Of a stretch of DNA of 64,000 nucleotides, positions 31,040 through 42,873 are shown piece after piece. The stretch spans positions 166,700-230,699 of the forward strand of contig JAACJM010000132.1 of assembly GCA_013368315.1 (NCBI GenBank), in the 5' to 3' direction. The notes beneath the pieces were generated by a model. The model saw only the letters and a program-made list of their open reading frames with translations. It had not been told where the DNA came from and searched no databases. How positions within the stretch are numbered: position 1 is the stretch's first letter; the number at the start of each line of letters is the position of its first letter. The position numbers were made by a program, and so were the translations under genes. This stretch comes from Tetrapyrgos nigripes (lineage: Eukaryota; Basidiomycota; Agaricomycetes; Agaricales; Campanellaceae).

Positions 31040-32056
31040 GGACAAGTGTTCAAGCAACGATAGTTGGGATCCGAACGGCCAAGGAGATGACTAACGCATT
31101 TTTGTATTTCGTTTTTGACAGCTAGATACACGTCGTAGGCAGCAGAAAACTGTACACATAGGTAGTTTTGAAATACAATCCCCGACATATTGCAGAGGCT
31201 TCATATGAATGATTGGATGGTGAGGCGGGCACAACAAACAGTGAGGGAATGGAAGAGTCTGAGTGTGCAGATTGAGACAACAGATTTGTGTATTAGAGGG
31301 TTACATGGAAAGTAACCCTGTCGTACAATACTGACAGCCTTGAATGTATCACAAATAAACTTTCCGACAGGTACCTGTTGCGTACATCCTGCTAATGGAC
31401 ATACCGCTGAAGACATCTATTACCTTCGTGTACTCCCACCAGCCTTCATCCACCTCACCCTGAAAGACTTGCTGATTCCTCTCGCGGTACATGTAGTCCA
31501 TGTACGCAGTCGCCATGTCTGAAAGCTGAGCCTGCCAGCGTTCCTGGTTGACTACAATCTTGTTGCGACGGTTCCTTGGATCTCTGTAGTATCTGCTTGT
31601 ACATTAGAATAGTTAAACAAAAAGAAAAAAAAGCAAATACACGCACGAACGCTGATAATCCATAGTAGCTTCGTGGTACAGCTGTACCTCCTCCTTGTAA
31701 GAATCTTCAGGTGCCCCTCTTCTCCCTCTTCCATCACCTAGTCTATTCTCCGCTAGTACATTGTCGTGGAAGATTGAGGGCCCAGCATTGTTCCTGATGT
31801 CAAAATAGTCATTGTCATTGTCTTGGTATTGGTCTTGGTACAGACTGAAGTCCACCAAAGGCTGAGCCCCAGATTGGACTGCATTCTGTCACACTTGACG
31901 AAGTTCTTCCTCATGGAGTGCGCACTGAGTCGGTGTAAATCTGCGAATACCAGAGCAAGATTGAGAGTTGGCAGAGCCAGTAAGGAGATGGCCAGGGCCT
32001 TTGAAGATTTCTTGACGGAGTTTCTTGACGTTGCTGCGCCAAATGCCCTTAGCCAT
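31040..32056 (-). pseudogene. KDZ transposase of KDZ-1, N-terminal CxC1-like part
   Basis: 5' part of the gene continued at 19998-17864. Start ATG 32056-32054 (MAKGIWRSNVKKLRQE). An intron near 31592-31645 (GTGCGT donor, GCAG acceptor) joins ATMDYQR to YYRDPRNRRNK. Then follow QERWQAQLSDMATAYMDYMY, a region GYFPCNPLIHKSVVSICT and RLTIQSF, and near 31060-31200 FSAAYDVYLAV leading to LNTCPAC at the insertion point. This order is that of KDZ proteins with a CxC1-type N-terminus. Damage: TGA 31889-31891 between RQV and QNAVQSG (Arg codon CGA likely before), and a frame change near 31440. Confidence 0.85.
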
Positions 32057-32214
32057 AGTAGGATGCTAGACTTGGAGTCTTAGAAGAAACAAAACCGAAT
32101 GCGATGCATTGCGCTTTATGTGATCTATTATCACGTGCGCACTGAAGTCGCCATTGAATAGATCAACAAAAGCTTAAGTAGATCGCTTGTCCTCCAACCA
32201 GCACCTCAAGGACC

Positions 32215-33834
32215 ATGCATTTTGACAGTAAGTGATTCAACTCCGGCTATCCCTCTTATTTCTGCACGTCTGGACCCAGGAGTTTGCAGCAACAACCCTG
32301 GGGCAGCAGAAAGTGGTCCAGACGCATTGGACGTGTCTTGTCTCATTGTCACGCAACAAAATGCTGACTTGCTCCCTTTGCAGATATGCGTCGTCTTCGA
32401 GGAGGCAAAGAATTCGCTGGCTGTGATGTCATGCAAGAACACGACGAAATTGTATGATATGCTGAATACATCCAACTCAACCTCAACGCTACCAACCTCT
32501 ACCAAACTGCCTACATAGCACAGCAACTTTTCGAGGACGAGAATCCTGAAGCAACTGACAAGCCAGTTCCCTTGGCCATCCCTACCGTTGACCTCCATAG
32601 GTGACTGATCGCTCCGAACTTGTGAAACCCCCTCCTCTTAAACTTCCGTCCAAACCCGAACGCGTTCCCTACCAACCCGATTACACATTGTTGCCCAAAC
32701 AGTGCAAGAACCTCAAATCACATGTGAGGAGGGCCCCCATCCACTTTGACCAGAGGCACGTGAAACAAGTCCAGGCTCAAAATAGCAACAAAGCCTGTGC
32801 AATTGTCAAAGCTACCATCCTCGTCCGCATCTGAGCTAATTTTAGTAGGCTGCTTCAGAGTAAGGTGGGAGTTTGGACTGGCACCAAGGCGCATTGCAAT
32901 GAGGAGATGTATTTGTTGGTGGATTTGAAGGCAATGGGATTCAGAGTCATTGAATGGGAGGGAGAGTATGTGCTGAAGGTCTTAATACTTTATTTTTTTC
33001 TAATCTTCTATTTTCTAGCACTAACAAGGTCATTGAAGATGAGAAGCACACCCCGCTTATTCTCATGGCAGCTGCTCCCAAGAGCCCAGACTGGTTCAAC
33101 AAGGTCATTCCCGGTTTGCTTCTACTCATTTGAACTGGCCCGCTGATCTGCATCGCCGAGGCAAGCACAAGTCGGTTCCTCTGACTGACAGTAAGTCATT
33201 TGGCAGTGGCCAATCTCAACCAGCCAACTTTGCCCATACGGTTGGTAACCGTAAGGTTCTGGACAAGCTGCGTTCTGACACCAACATCAAACGCGTTGCT
33301 GGTCTCATTGATCGTGCGTTTGCATACTTTTTCTGGCTCTTTCTCTATCTAACGCCACTTTCAGAATACTATAAGACTTTCTTCCCTGATCTGTACAACC
33401 TCTACCACAATGTGTCGGAATGCCTTCATGAGCACAACCCGAAGCTCAAGAAGATGTTCGACAATTCCATCTTTGCTGCCACCAACATCAACTTTGACTG
33501 TACAGTCGCTTTCCGCCATTTCGATCATCTCAATCTCCTCTTTGGACTTTGTGCCATCCTCCCTACTGGCACGTATCAGTACAAAGAGGGTGGGCACCTG
33601 GTTATTTGGCAGCTTGGCATTGTTCTTGAGTTTCCACCAGGGACGGTCATTTTCCTCCCTTCTGCTCTACTCGAGCACTGCAACTCCATCATTGGCCCTG
33701 GGGAGACCCGCTTGTTAATCACCTTCTATTCGGCCTCTGGACTTTTCCGCTGGTGTCACAATGGGAACATGAGTGATAAGGAGTTTAAGGCAAGGGCATT
33801 GAAGAGGCAGAGGAAGATTTGGGACGAGCACTGA
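32215..33834 (+). pseudogene. TET/JBP-type 2-oxoglutarate/Fe(II) dioxygenase, damaged
   Basis: TET/JBP enzymes oxidise 5-methylpyrimidines in DNA. The C-terminal catalytic domain is clear from about 33230: EYYKTFFPDLYN-like helix, the Fe(II) motif H-x-D at 33517-33525 (RHFDHLN), GGHLVIWQLG, FPPGTVIFLPSALLEH with the second His at 33676-33678, and the 2-oxoglutarate-binding Arg at 33709-33711 (GETRLLITFY), then GLFRWCHNG. Introns: 33314-33364 (GTGCGT..TTTCAG, kept in frame) and about 32968-33018. Upstream exons (about 32380-33120) contain TGA 32455-32457, TGA near 32832 and a frameshift near 33115, so the N-terminal half is probably broken, although an unrecognised intron could explain one stop. 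Transcribed away from the transposase. Basidiomycete TET/JBP genes are known cargo of KDZ elements. Confidence 0.85.
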
Positions 33835-34358
33835 AAGAATATCTGGAAATTGGGATTGGATTTACTTTGCAGCGGCCTACCTTCAATTTCTAGTACTTAG
33901 CTTACCCCTGTATAACTTTCTTGGACTCTTTCTTGGACTATTTCTGAATACATTGCTCCTTTATCGGTAATCGTAAAATATATCTCAGTAAAATAAGAGG
34001 AAGACACTCGAGGAGAGGTCATTTTGAAGCTAGGTACATTTGTATCGCGAACTCGGAAAACAAAATCAGTTACTTTGAAGAGCATTTTTATACTCAAGCA
34101 GATATTAGAATGCTTCCAAAAAATCGAACAATACAAATGTATGCATACTAATACTAAGTATCAACTTCTATGGAAACCTTAGTGTGAGTGAGGAAGCATA
34201 ATTAAACATTAGTGCTTATGGCGAACTCGGAAAACATGAATGAAAGGTCAAAACAAATCTTACATGTAATTCTCACCTCTCTTTCCTCCTTTCTTCGACC
34301 ATCCCTCACTTCAACTTTGCTTATTCATCAAGGGAGCCATATCATCCGAGTCCTAGGG
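33835..34358. other. Intergenic in KDZ-1, no gene seen
   Basis: AT-rich, contains GAACTCGGAAAACA-type short direct repeats (about 34047 and 34222). Likely 3' end of the dioxygenase gene and promoter of the next. Confidence 0.5.
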
Positions 34359-34964
34359 ATGCCTAGATGCCGTTCCAAGTCAGCAATTGCCAAAGCCAAC
34401 CATACACCTGAAGAAAAGGAGGCTGGAAATGCACGTAGCCGTCATCTTGCAGACCGTCACTACTGTTGAAAGTAAGTTTTCTTGTCTTCCTCTCCTATTC
34501 TTCCCACTATCTCCTTTCTTACTCAACTTCATGATCTTATCTGTTTATTCCTTCCAGAGTATGCCGTGAAGCTCCAGAGAAGGCAAGAGAAAGGATGGCC
34601 AAACATCAGGCTGAGATGTCATAGGAAGAGAGGACTGAGGCCAAGGAGAAGAGAAAGGCATATGACAGCAAGTACTACCTAATGTGCGTCTATATTTCTT
34701 CGTTCTATCTATCTCCACTTACTGTTGCCTGCCAGTCATTGTGACAATATTCTTCACGTCGCAATGAGACGTCATGCACAGTGCGTCTCTGCTATTTTTT
34801 TCTAAGTCCTGATGTACAAATCCTCTACCCTTTCCTTTCTACTCAGGAATTTCATTCAGCAACATGGCGAGGCAGCATTCTGGTCGGACTACCCTCATCG
34901 AAAAGTTGGATTAAGGAAGTCTTTGGGACTGGGGCTACTACTGGAAGACAAGTGCCCAGAGTAA
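34359..34964 (+). pseudogene. Small basic KDZ-associated protein, two stops
   Basis: Reading frame MPRCRSKSAIAKANHTPEEK.. across four exons separated by introns near 34473-34559, 34684-34736 and 34782-34847. Total is about 135 residues, Arg/Lys/Glu-rich, helical, ending in WSDYPHRKVG..KCPE. TGA 34467-34469 and TAG 34622-34624 interrupt it. An equivalent gene is present at 47521-47919 beside the second KDZ transposase, with the intron at the same place after KYY. Could be a DNA- or RNA-binding accessory factor; function unknown. Confidence 0.6.
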
Positions 34965-35140
34965 TAGCAGTCAGAATCTCATACAAGTCAGCTCGTACTA
35001 TTCATCATTTACTTACTAGTACTACATATGATTTGCCATTCTTTCAGTCTTCAAATAGAGCAAGTGAAATAAAATTTCTATCCAAAAGTACAACCAAAAA
35101 AGTATATAAGTTGAAGTAAATACAAGATACCCAGCTCAGC

Positions 35141-36154
35141 TCATTTCCTCAGCTTCACATGTACAAGTCCCTCCTTTTCCCACTGAGTGAACAAGGCCAA
35201 AGCAGCCCCTTTTCCCCCAATAACACGACGAACATCTCCCCCACCATACCGTAAACCATCCATTATGAGTCCCTTCCGACTAGAATAAACGAAAGGCTTG
35301 GGGCCAGTGACCACAATGAAATGTTGCTCTGCCAACAAATCGAAATCCTGGTAAAGTCTACGAGCTTCATCCTCATCCAGGTATCCTTTGATGATGTGCT
35401 CATGACAATCCACATTGTATATGGTCTTTGCCTGCTGGTACAACTCGAAGATACCAGAACAAAAAACTCCAGTCCCCAGGTCTTCCCCAGCATAAATGAC
35501 GTACCACAGGAATCGACTCCCAGGCTGCAGCTTGATGGATGGTGTGGAAGGAGAGGTTGGTAGATGAATGGTCGTCTGAGAAGGGAGGGTATGCGGACGG
35601 GAAGGAGACGACATGACAGGTTGCCATGAGGGAGTGGAAGGCACAGGGGTTAAGGTACAGTGTTTGGTGGGCATTGAGGGTGGAGTCTGAGGCGAACAAC
35701 CAGAAAACGAATCATTCATACCATCTATGAAAGTTTTAGTAAGACTGCCTAGTTCTAGAGGTAAAGAAGAATTACTCACCAACCATCACCTGCATGTTGT
35801 GAAACCTGCGATTGACATCCTCCAGCTGTTCGGAGACCTGTTGTTTGCGGCGTTGGTACTCTTCATGAGCTGCTTGAAGGCAGGCTTCAGAGGCTTGACG
35901 AGCTTCTTCAGCCTGTTGCAAGTCTATGAATGATAAGTTAGATTAGCAATGTGATTGTAGAAATGAAAGTAGACATTACACACCAGCTTGACTCTGGGAC
36001 AGACCGACACTCTCTCGCAATCCCTCCTTGATGAGCGCCAATCTCTTCAGCTTCCTAGCAGAAAATGGCCGGGTAGTTAAGTTCTCTGAACCTATCACAC
36101 AAAACATGAAGGGAACCTGTTAAAGAAGAGAAAGCGTATGACTTACCGGTCATG
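35141..36154 (-). CDS. Coiled-coil protein with a viroplasmin/RNase H1-N-like domain, intact
   Basis: Four exons on the minus strand: 36154-36148, 36091-35984, 35923-35780, 35724-35141 (843 nt, 280 residues, no stop). All three introns are 55-60 nt with GTAAGT/GTGTGT/GTGAGT donors and TAG acceptors. Residues about 10-90 form a charged coiled coil (LQQAEEARQASEACLQ). A Pro/Ser/Thr linker follows. The C-terminal part (about 155-205) has FLWYVIYAGEDLGTGVF then an Asp/Glu-rich helix EDEARRLY, matching in outline the caulimovirus viroplasmin/RNase H1 N-terminal fold that binds RNA:DNA hybrids. No RNase H catalytic domain. Domain call is by eye. It is one of few undamaged genes in KDZ-1; an analogous gene is at 48454-49488. 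Confidence 0.7.
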
Positions 36155-36269
36155 GTTGATGTTGCAGTAAGCAAACTAGCATTCATGTGAATCAGAAACA
36201 CGCATTTGTTTATTTGTATATTCCAGATTTTTTGTACTTTGTGTACTGGTTTTCTGGCTGGTGCCCAGG

Positions 36270-39217
36270 ATGTATAACCAGAATTTCCCTCAGCAATTTC
36301 CTCAGGAGCCATTCCTAAATGCCTCTGACCCATTCAATTATGAATCCGTGAATGCGACTGGCTGTCTGAATGGTCAATACAGTCAGACGTCGTCACCAAA
36401 CTCAATAGACTCAATGGGTGCTGTCAATCAACTTCGACTGGCATTTGCCCTTGCTTCTTTTCGAACTCATATCCTCAGCGTCAGTGCATTGTTTTTGTTG
36501 CGGTTCTATGCTCTGACTCTGTGTTTGTTTTATAGGACAAGTACATGGACATGGTGTCGTGAGGAATGACTTGACTTCGGGCTTGTCGCTCGGAGGGAAC
36601 CACAACTTTAATCCAATAGGTACATGTTCCTGTTTTTTTTTTTTTTTCTCAAAAAAAAACAATGTTAAGTTAATTGCATTTTGTAGTCCATTCTTCTAGT
36701 GCTATGCCAATGAGAACGGAGCCTTGCTTCCAAAATGCGTATGCAAGACCTTCCAGCACGGTTCCCTCTTCAAACTCGAACTCCTACAGTCTGTCGCAAC
36801 GTCGGGCTGGGTTGGATGTGTCTCGAAATGGTACAGGTATCCAGGTATGTGGCTGGTATCCTGTTATAATGTGAAAACTTTAGAACTACAATACCAACAG
36901 TGGAATATTTCCACAAAGCCATTCGCCGCACCCTACTTCAAGAGTGCATGATATATCGTTTGGTCCCAACAGCCAGACACCTCAGCAGGGTAGCAGCTTC
37001 TATTATCCTGCTCGACCCATTTTCACTCAAATTCCTCAGACTCACTGGCAAGGTCCGGTTCAGGACATAGTCAATTGGTCTGGTGGTTTCTCTAACCCGA
37101 TGTGTCCCTCTTCCTATCCCAACTGCCAACACCAACTGACAGCCTGTTCACAGCAGCATCCTCAAGCTCTTACTTGGACGAAGACTGTGGTCAGTGACAG
37201 TATTGACACGTCTGCCCTACTGTGTCCAGTCCCAATGCCAAAACAACCTGAACCTGCTCAAGCTCCCTCATCTGCACCTACTCCGTCATTATTTATTCCA
37301 TCAAGAACTGGGCTGGAATCATCTGGTGTAGTTGCCCTTATTGCAGCAGCTCTGGACACTGGGCTCACCTCGGAGATTTCAGGATCTGCACCGGTGACAA
37401 GGATGACGACACCCTCGACTAGTACACAAGCAACCTCTTCGACAATGACAACAACGCCTGCTCCCTTCTCCCCAACTACCATCACTCTTCCTGCCTCTAC
37501 CATTGCGACTACTTCAGCCTCGTCTTCAGTAACATCCTCCACCATCACTCGTCCTTCCTCTGGGACTACTGCCTCGATGTCGCCTTCAATATTGACAGTT
37601 GTCACTGCTCAGCAGTCATTGGAGGAAGAATTGCCATTTGAGTCCACAACATTGGAGCAGGGGACCTGGTCCATCCCTAACATTGATGAAGGGATTTCTG
37701 TCTGTGCTCCCCAGCTTGGTGATGCTGAAAGACGTCTCAAGGCCCAGACAGCTGACACTGGCTTGTGAGATGCAGTGGCAGCATTGCTGGCTGGACAAAC
37801 AGCGGAAATGGAGCATCTATCGGAACAGTTCAATGTTTCTTTAGACCATATCCAGAAGCTTATGGGTCTGCACCGTAACTTCACAGACCAGAAGGCACCT
37901 AGCGCATATAATGCTGGTGTATACATTAAAGCCAGGGAATTAAACAGGGGTATGTGTTTATAATTGACTGTTACTTTTCCATACATAACTAACTGGAATA
38001 TTGTATTTGTTAGACCAATCTAGAGACAACAAATACAAACTCCATGAGATACATCAGCTGCTGCATGAAGACCAGGACATGATGAAGGAACTGAACAACC
38101 CGAAGTGAAAGAAGGTGGTGGAGTGGGAGAAGGAGCTGGTCCAGGCCCGCTCAGATGCTTTTATTGGTACCAGGGGACCTAGAAAGCAGTCCAAGCAGAT
38201 GGCCGATAAGTATCTGGTACTATGTTATGGCGAGGTGAGTGTCCATTTCCTTTTTGTTCATCAGGGAGTTGACATTACCTTTCTTTAGGCAGCCCTTCTC
38301 AGCACACACACTGGTGCGTTCACTTGGGGGTTTGTATGCCAAAGCAACACGAAATGCGAGGTCGACCCAGCGTTCTTTGGTTATGGTCCTATGGAAGATT
38401 TCCTTATGGACCTGTGCCAGATGAACTCCTTCGAGTTTGTCAAGGCAGCCCAAGCTCATGCAATCACCCTTAACTCCAGATGACAAGGACTCTCTGGTGA
38501 CAAGATGAAGAAGGCCATTGCAAGTGTGATTGTAAAAGGACTTCGTAAGTATGTCTTTACTTTTGTATGTATACTATGCTACAGTACTAATAAGCTGAAA
38601 GGTGATATTACCAGGAACCCGAAGCTCAACATGGAATACAAGAACTACAAGACCAAGATTGTCAAGAAATACTGTGTTGTCCTCACCCCTTGGCCAGCCA
38701 ATGTCCTGTTCGATAATGTGCATGGAATGAAGGAGGAGGAATGGAAGGAGATGTATAATTTGCTTTGGAGTGGAACATTAAAGTGGAGGTCATTGACAGC
38801 TCGGGAGTATACAGAGGAGATGGGCCAGCTTGAGAAGGAGATTGAGAAGGGTGTGGTGGAGCTACCAGGCCAGAAGAAGACACGGTCTGACAAGGGAGGG
38901 ACCCACAACACGGCAAGGAAGGATACCACCACCACCACTCCACAACGACTACAGCCACAGGCAATAAGAGGAAGGGTCCCAACAGTAGTGGAAAAAGACC
39001 TGGCAAATGATCCAGATTGTCCAAGCCAAAGAGTGTCGAGTTTATTGACAACAGCGACAAGGAGAACAACAACGGTGACAACAGCGATGACAATGAAGAC
39101 GACGAGGAAGAGGAGGAGGAGGAGGAGGCAGAGGTTCTGAGCAAGGAGGAGTTGGACGAGTTGTTTGACGATCCCAATGCCAACGTTGACAACAATGACA
39201 ATGAAGACAACAATTAG
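36270..39217 (+). pseudogene. Large KDZ-associated cargo protein, four TGA stops
   Basis: Start ATG 36270 (MYNQNFPQQFPQEPFLN). Introns near 36418-36533, 36621-36687, 36845-36942, 37951-38013, 38235-38288 and 38547-38600. N-terminal half is Gln/Ser/Thr/Pro-rich. The C-terminal half contains FNVSLDHIQKLMG, KAPSAYNAGVYIKA, HTGAFTWGFV, a WPANVLF block and MYNLLWSGTLKW, the order of a large Agaricomycete-only family that I know as frequent near KDZ transposases, of unknown role. It ends in an acidic tail (DNEDDEEEEEEEEAE). Breaks: TGA 37766-37768, 38106-38108, 38481-38483 and 39008-39010, plus a frameshift near 38920. Three of the TGA codons fit Arg CGA by context. Confidence 0.7.
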
Positions 39218-39305
39218 CATATGTATAGTTTTGTTTATTAAAAAATATTTTTTTCTTCAATTTACGATGTATTTAAGACATTTTATTACATGTATACTAC
39301 GCTAA

Positions 39306-39570
39306 AGGGGTGGGATGACGCGTTGGCAGCAATGAGTCATTGGTATGACTCATGGGAAGGGGCGGGATAGTGCCCAGACCCGTCCCCACATGTACCCGAC
39401 AGTCTCCCAGTACTACCAGCACCCGTACCCTCCCCTACCTACCTCCTGCTCCCTACAAGTCCCCCAGCTTTAACAGACTTGGGGGAGGTAAGCGATATCA
39501 CCTTGTACACAAGCGGATCAATGCTCGCCTATCGGCTTGTGTATATCTGGGTATTTGGTCATATGAGGTG
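39306..39570 (-). repeat. Right terminal inverted repeat of KDZ-1
   Basis: Exact length match (265 bp) to 17499-17763 in inverse orientation; followed by the duplication gtttcatt (39571-39578). Confidence 0.93.
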
Positions 39571-39578
39571 GTTTCATT

Positions 39579-40839
39579 TCCATTCTCCCTATCCATCTTA
39601 GTTTCTTACCTACATTACCCTCCTGGTCTCCATCAACCTCACTACCCAACGTAACACGGAGCTTGCCTCAACGTACCATGAAAACACCCTCTCACATCCT
39701 CACCCAACTATGGAACGAAATGAACATCACGCAAACGAATGAAAAAGCCTCCTCCCCTTCTTAACTGTCTATCTAACCCTTGGAACCCTCTACCACTGAT
39801 ACGTCCCAAAACTCCGGGGGTTCGACCAAGTACCCTCCTTTTCTATCGAAGACACACGGTATCATGTTGGGGAGATTGACAAGGGAGGCGACCGGGGGAA
39901 ATAGCAGGGAATATAAGACAACAAATGGTGAATGGAATGAGGTGGTTTACGAGGGGAGGAGGATGATGATATGAGAGGATGCCTAAGCCTCTGCATAAAG
40001 TACACAAGAGGAAAGGATAGCATTCCTCTTAGGCGATGAGGATGAAGGGAGGATGGGGATATCACGTTGGGTGGTGAGTCGAGTTAGGCTTTGGCTTCCT
40101 CCCGCTTCTCTTCTCTGTTTCCTATTCTTTCTTTTCTTTTCTTTTCTTTTTTTTTTGCTTCCTACTTTCTTTTTGCACTCACCGTCTCCCTGATTTCCTC
40201 CCTTTTCGCTTCTCTCTTTAACCTGAATAATTTGTGATATTTCACCTGCCCCATGCCCCACCTTGGACTTTGACGTGACTTTCCTACTATACTAGACTAT
40301 ACTTCGGCTCTGTCGTCCCATGCCTTCCCCTTTCCCATTCATCTCACTTCCCTCTTTATGTCGATGTCAATGTCACTGTTGATGGGGGATGATGATCGTT
40401 GTCTGGAGTTGGAGTCAAAGTTGGACATTGGTGTTTTTTTCATCCTCTGTTTGCATTCATTACTTACTCCCCATCCTCCCTCCATTACCCATGTCCCTTT
40501 TCCATACGTTAATTTGTTATTCTCTCGTTCCTTGTTCCCTGCTCCCACATATCCCCATTACCCATTTCTCATCTCCTCAGATTCATACCTCGCGAATCTT
40601 TTCTTTCCACCTCTTGAGACACCGAGTCTGACTCTGACTCTGACTCTGACTCTGACCCTGGCCGGCCCACTGGGTTCTAGGTGTTGGTGTCGATGTTGAT
40701 GTCATGATTTTACTTTCACTTTCACTTTCATGTTTCCTCCCTTTCGCTGTTCCATTGTATACATTGTATACTTTTTTCTTCTTGTCTCCTGATTCCCTTT
40801 TTTTTTTTCTTTCGTTTTCCCAGCTGTAGCTGTAACTGC
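39579..40839. other. No gene recognised; simple repeats
   Basis: Flank of KDZ-1. Contains a TTTTC run at about 40129-40155 and a CTGACT hexamer repeat at 40625-40657. Frames are low-complexity (Ser/Thr/Leu) and show no domain. Before the KDZ-1 insertion this sequence was contiguous with 17498. Confidence 0.5.
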
Positions 40840-42845
40840 TACACATAGTATACTGATAGTACTCTGTAGGATATAATGCGTAGTATGTAGAAGCTCACTT
40901 GTACCTATATCATTGTATGATACTACACATAGTGAACACATTGTACCATGCATAGTGTACTAATACTCATATTCTCGCATTATACCATGCGTAGTGAGCC
41001 CAACTGTACCGAATATTCTTGTATTTTACCATGCGTAGTGAGACCAGCTATATCCATTATACTATGCATGGTGAGCCCAACTGCACCTATATTTGCATAT
41101 TTTACTATGCGTAGTGAGATTATATTATTGCATTATGCTATGCATTGTGAGCCCATCCGTACCTATATTCTTGGATTTCACTATGCGTAGTGAGCTATAC
41201 CTATATTATTTTCTTATACCATGCATTGTGAGCTCAACAGTGCCTATACTTGGATTTCACTATGTGTAGTGAGCCCATCTGTAAATGAAATTATTTTATT
41301 ATACTATGTATTGTGAGCCTAACTGTACGCATATTCTTGGATTTCACCATGCGTAGTGAGCTATACATATATTATTTTATTATACTATGCATTATGAGCT
41401 CAACTGTGGCTATACTCTTGGATTTTACTATGCGTAGTGGGATCGGATGAACCTATATTCCTGCATTATACTATGCGTAGTAGATTCTTGGATTTCGTTA
41501 TGTGTAGTGAACTATACCTATATTATTTTATTATGCTATGCATTGTGAGCCCGACTGTACCTATATTATCGTAGTGGGATCGGATGTATCTATATTCCTG
41601 CATTATACTATGCGTAGTGAGCTATACCTATATTATTTTATTTGTATTTTATTACACTATGCGTAGTGGGAATAGGTACATCCTGCATTATACTGTGCGT
41701 GGTATTTTCTTGGATTTCACTATGGATAGTGAGCTATACCTATATTATTTTATTATACTGGGGAAAAGTGCCATCGTTTCATGTGGCAAGCTACGAGGCC
41801 CTCAAGAGTAAGGCAAGATGTACCCTTGGTTATGCGTCCATCCGAGGAAGCCGTGAACAACGTCATGATGATCTCGACCGATGAGCGCTTGCTGAGCACC
41901 AACGAACAGGGGTGGGAGTTTAAACCCATGGAAAAGTTTTTGAGGTTGACCTAAGTTACTGGGGAAAGGTGCCACTGGTTCGCATGGCAAATTACGAGGC
42001 CCATTGTATAAGTAAGTAATACTGTAAAATTGACTAAAAAAATTAGATAGAGCTTAATATCTTCTGTAATGACATCTTGAACGTTGGGTGGAGGAGCCCG
42101 TAGTGGTTCAGAGAGCGGCAGTTGGACTTGCGACAGTTGCTGAGGGAAGGTAAATACGCCTGAAGCTCATCGTGGTTGGTGGGTGGCAAGGCAGAAATGA
42201 GCTATGACATATCGAGCATCAGTTCGGGTACTTCGGAGCACTGTGGTGGCATGTAAAAGTTAGAACCTGTGAGAACCTTTGCTACTCAATTGAGGGGTCG
42301 ACATAAGTTCACTCGGCCTAAAGGGCCTCGTAACGATGCATTGTGAGCCCAACCTGTAATTGTGGATTTTACTATGCGTAATGGGATCGGATGTACCTAT
42401 AATCCTGCATTATACTATGCGTGGTATATTCTTGGATTTCACTATGTGTAGTGAGCCTTAACTGTACCCATATTCCTGAATTTCACTATGCATTGTCAGC
42501 TATACCTATATTCTTTTATTATACTATGCATTGTGTGGCCAACTGTACCTATATTCTTGATTTTACTATGTGTAGTGGGATCGGCTGTACCTATATTCCT
42601 GCACTGTACTATGTGTAGTGAGCTATATCTATTATATCCTTAGATTTTACTATGTGTAGTGAATTATGACTACATTATTGGCATTGCCCTTGCAGCTTGA
42701 GTGGTCGTACTCTGGAAGCACTTAATACCAAGGTTATTAAATTATACTATGCATGTTGAACCTACGCCACCTTTAAATAGGTACAGAAATCAATATACTA
42801 TGCATATATACTATGCATAGTGAGACTACCAAACTTTCAAATACC
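40840..42845. repeat. Satellite array with ACTATGCATAGT-like core
   Basis: About 30 copies of a motif TATACTATGCGTAGTGAGC / TATACTATGCATTGTGAGCC spaced roughly 40 bp, alternating with ACCTATATT and TTGGATTT spacers. The core is close to a perfect palindrome. The array is interrupted between about 41755 and 42333 by unrelated sequence containing two direct copies of a TACTGGGGAAA.GTGCCA segment (41754, 41957) and an inverted TTACGAGGCCC pair. Short frames here are encoded by the repeat and are not genes. Confidence 0.85.
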
Positions 42846-42873
42846 TACAGAAATAAATCTAAATGAATACATG

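Larger units (their letters stand above)
17499..39570. mobile_element. KDZ-superfamily DNA transposon with cargo genes (KDZ-1)
   Basis: Bounded by 265-bp inverted repeats (17499-17763 and 39306-39570) and by gtttcgtt (17491-17498) versus gtttcatt (39571-39578), an 8-bp target duplication with one transition. The span is 22,072 bp, of which 11,036 bp is a later gypsy insertion with its duplication, so the element is about 11.0 kb. It carries a KDZ transposase (-), TET/JBP dioxygenase (+), small basic gene (+), viroplasmin-like coiled-coil gene (-) and a large cargo gene (+). KDZ elements with TET/JBP genes are known from Agaricomycetes; the accurate ends, size and gene order here are read directly. 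It cannot move by itself because the transposase is split and carries stops. Confidence 0.9.

Noticed and set aside
40583..40953. Minus-strand Lys/Glu/Ser-rich frames near 40.6-40.9 kb
   Set aside because: Produced by CTGACT and TTTCAC simple repeats; no start context or domain.
41988..42332. Small transposon with TTACGAGGCCC inverted ends inside the satellite
   Set aside because: The 11-bp pair is real but no target duplication is visible, and a second TACGAGGCCC copy at 41790 makes the boundary ambiguous.
40840..42845. CRISPR-like regular repeats
   Set aside because: Spacing is near 40 bp but spacers are themselves repeated and the genome is fungal; this is a satellite.
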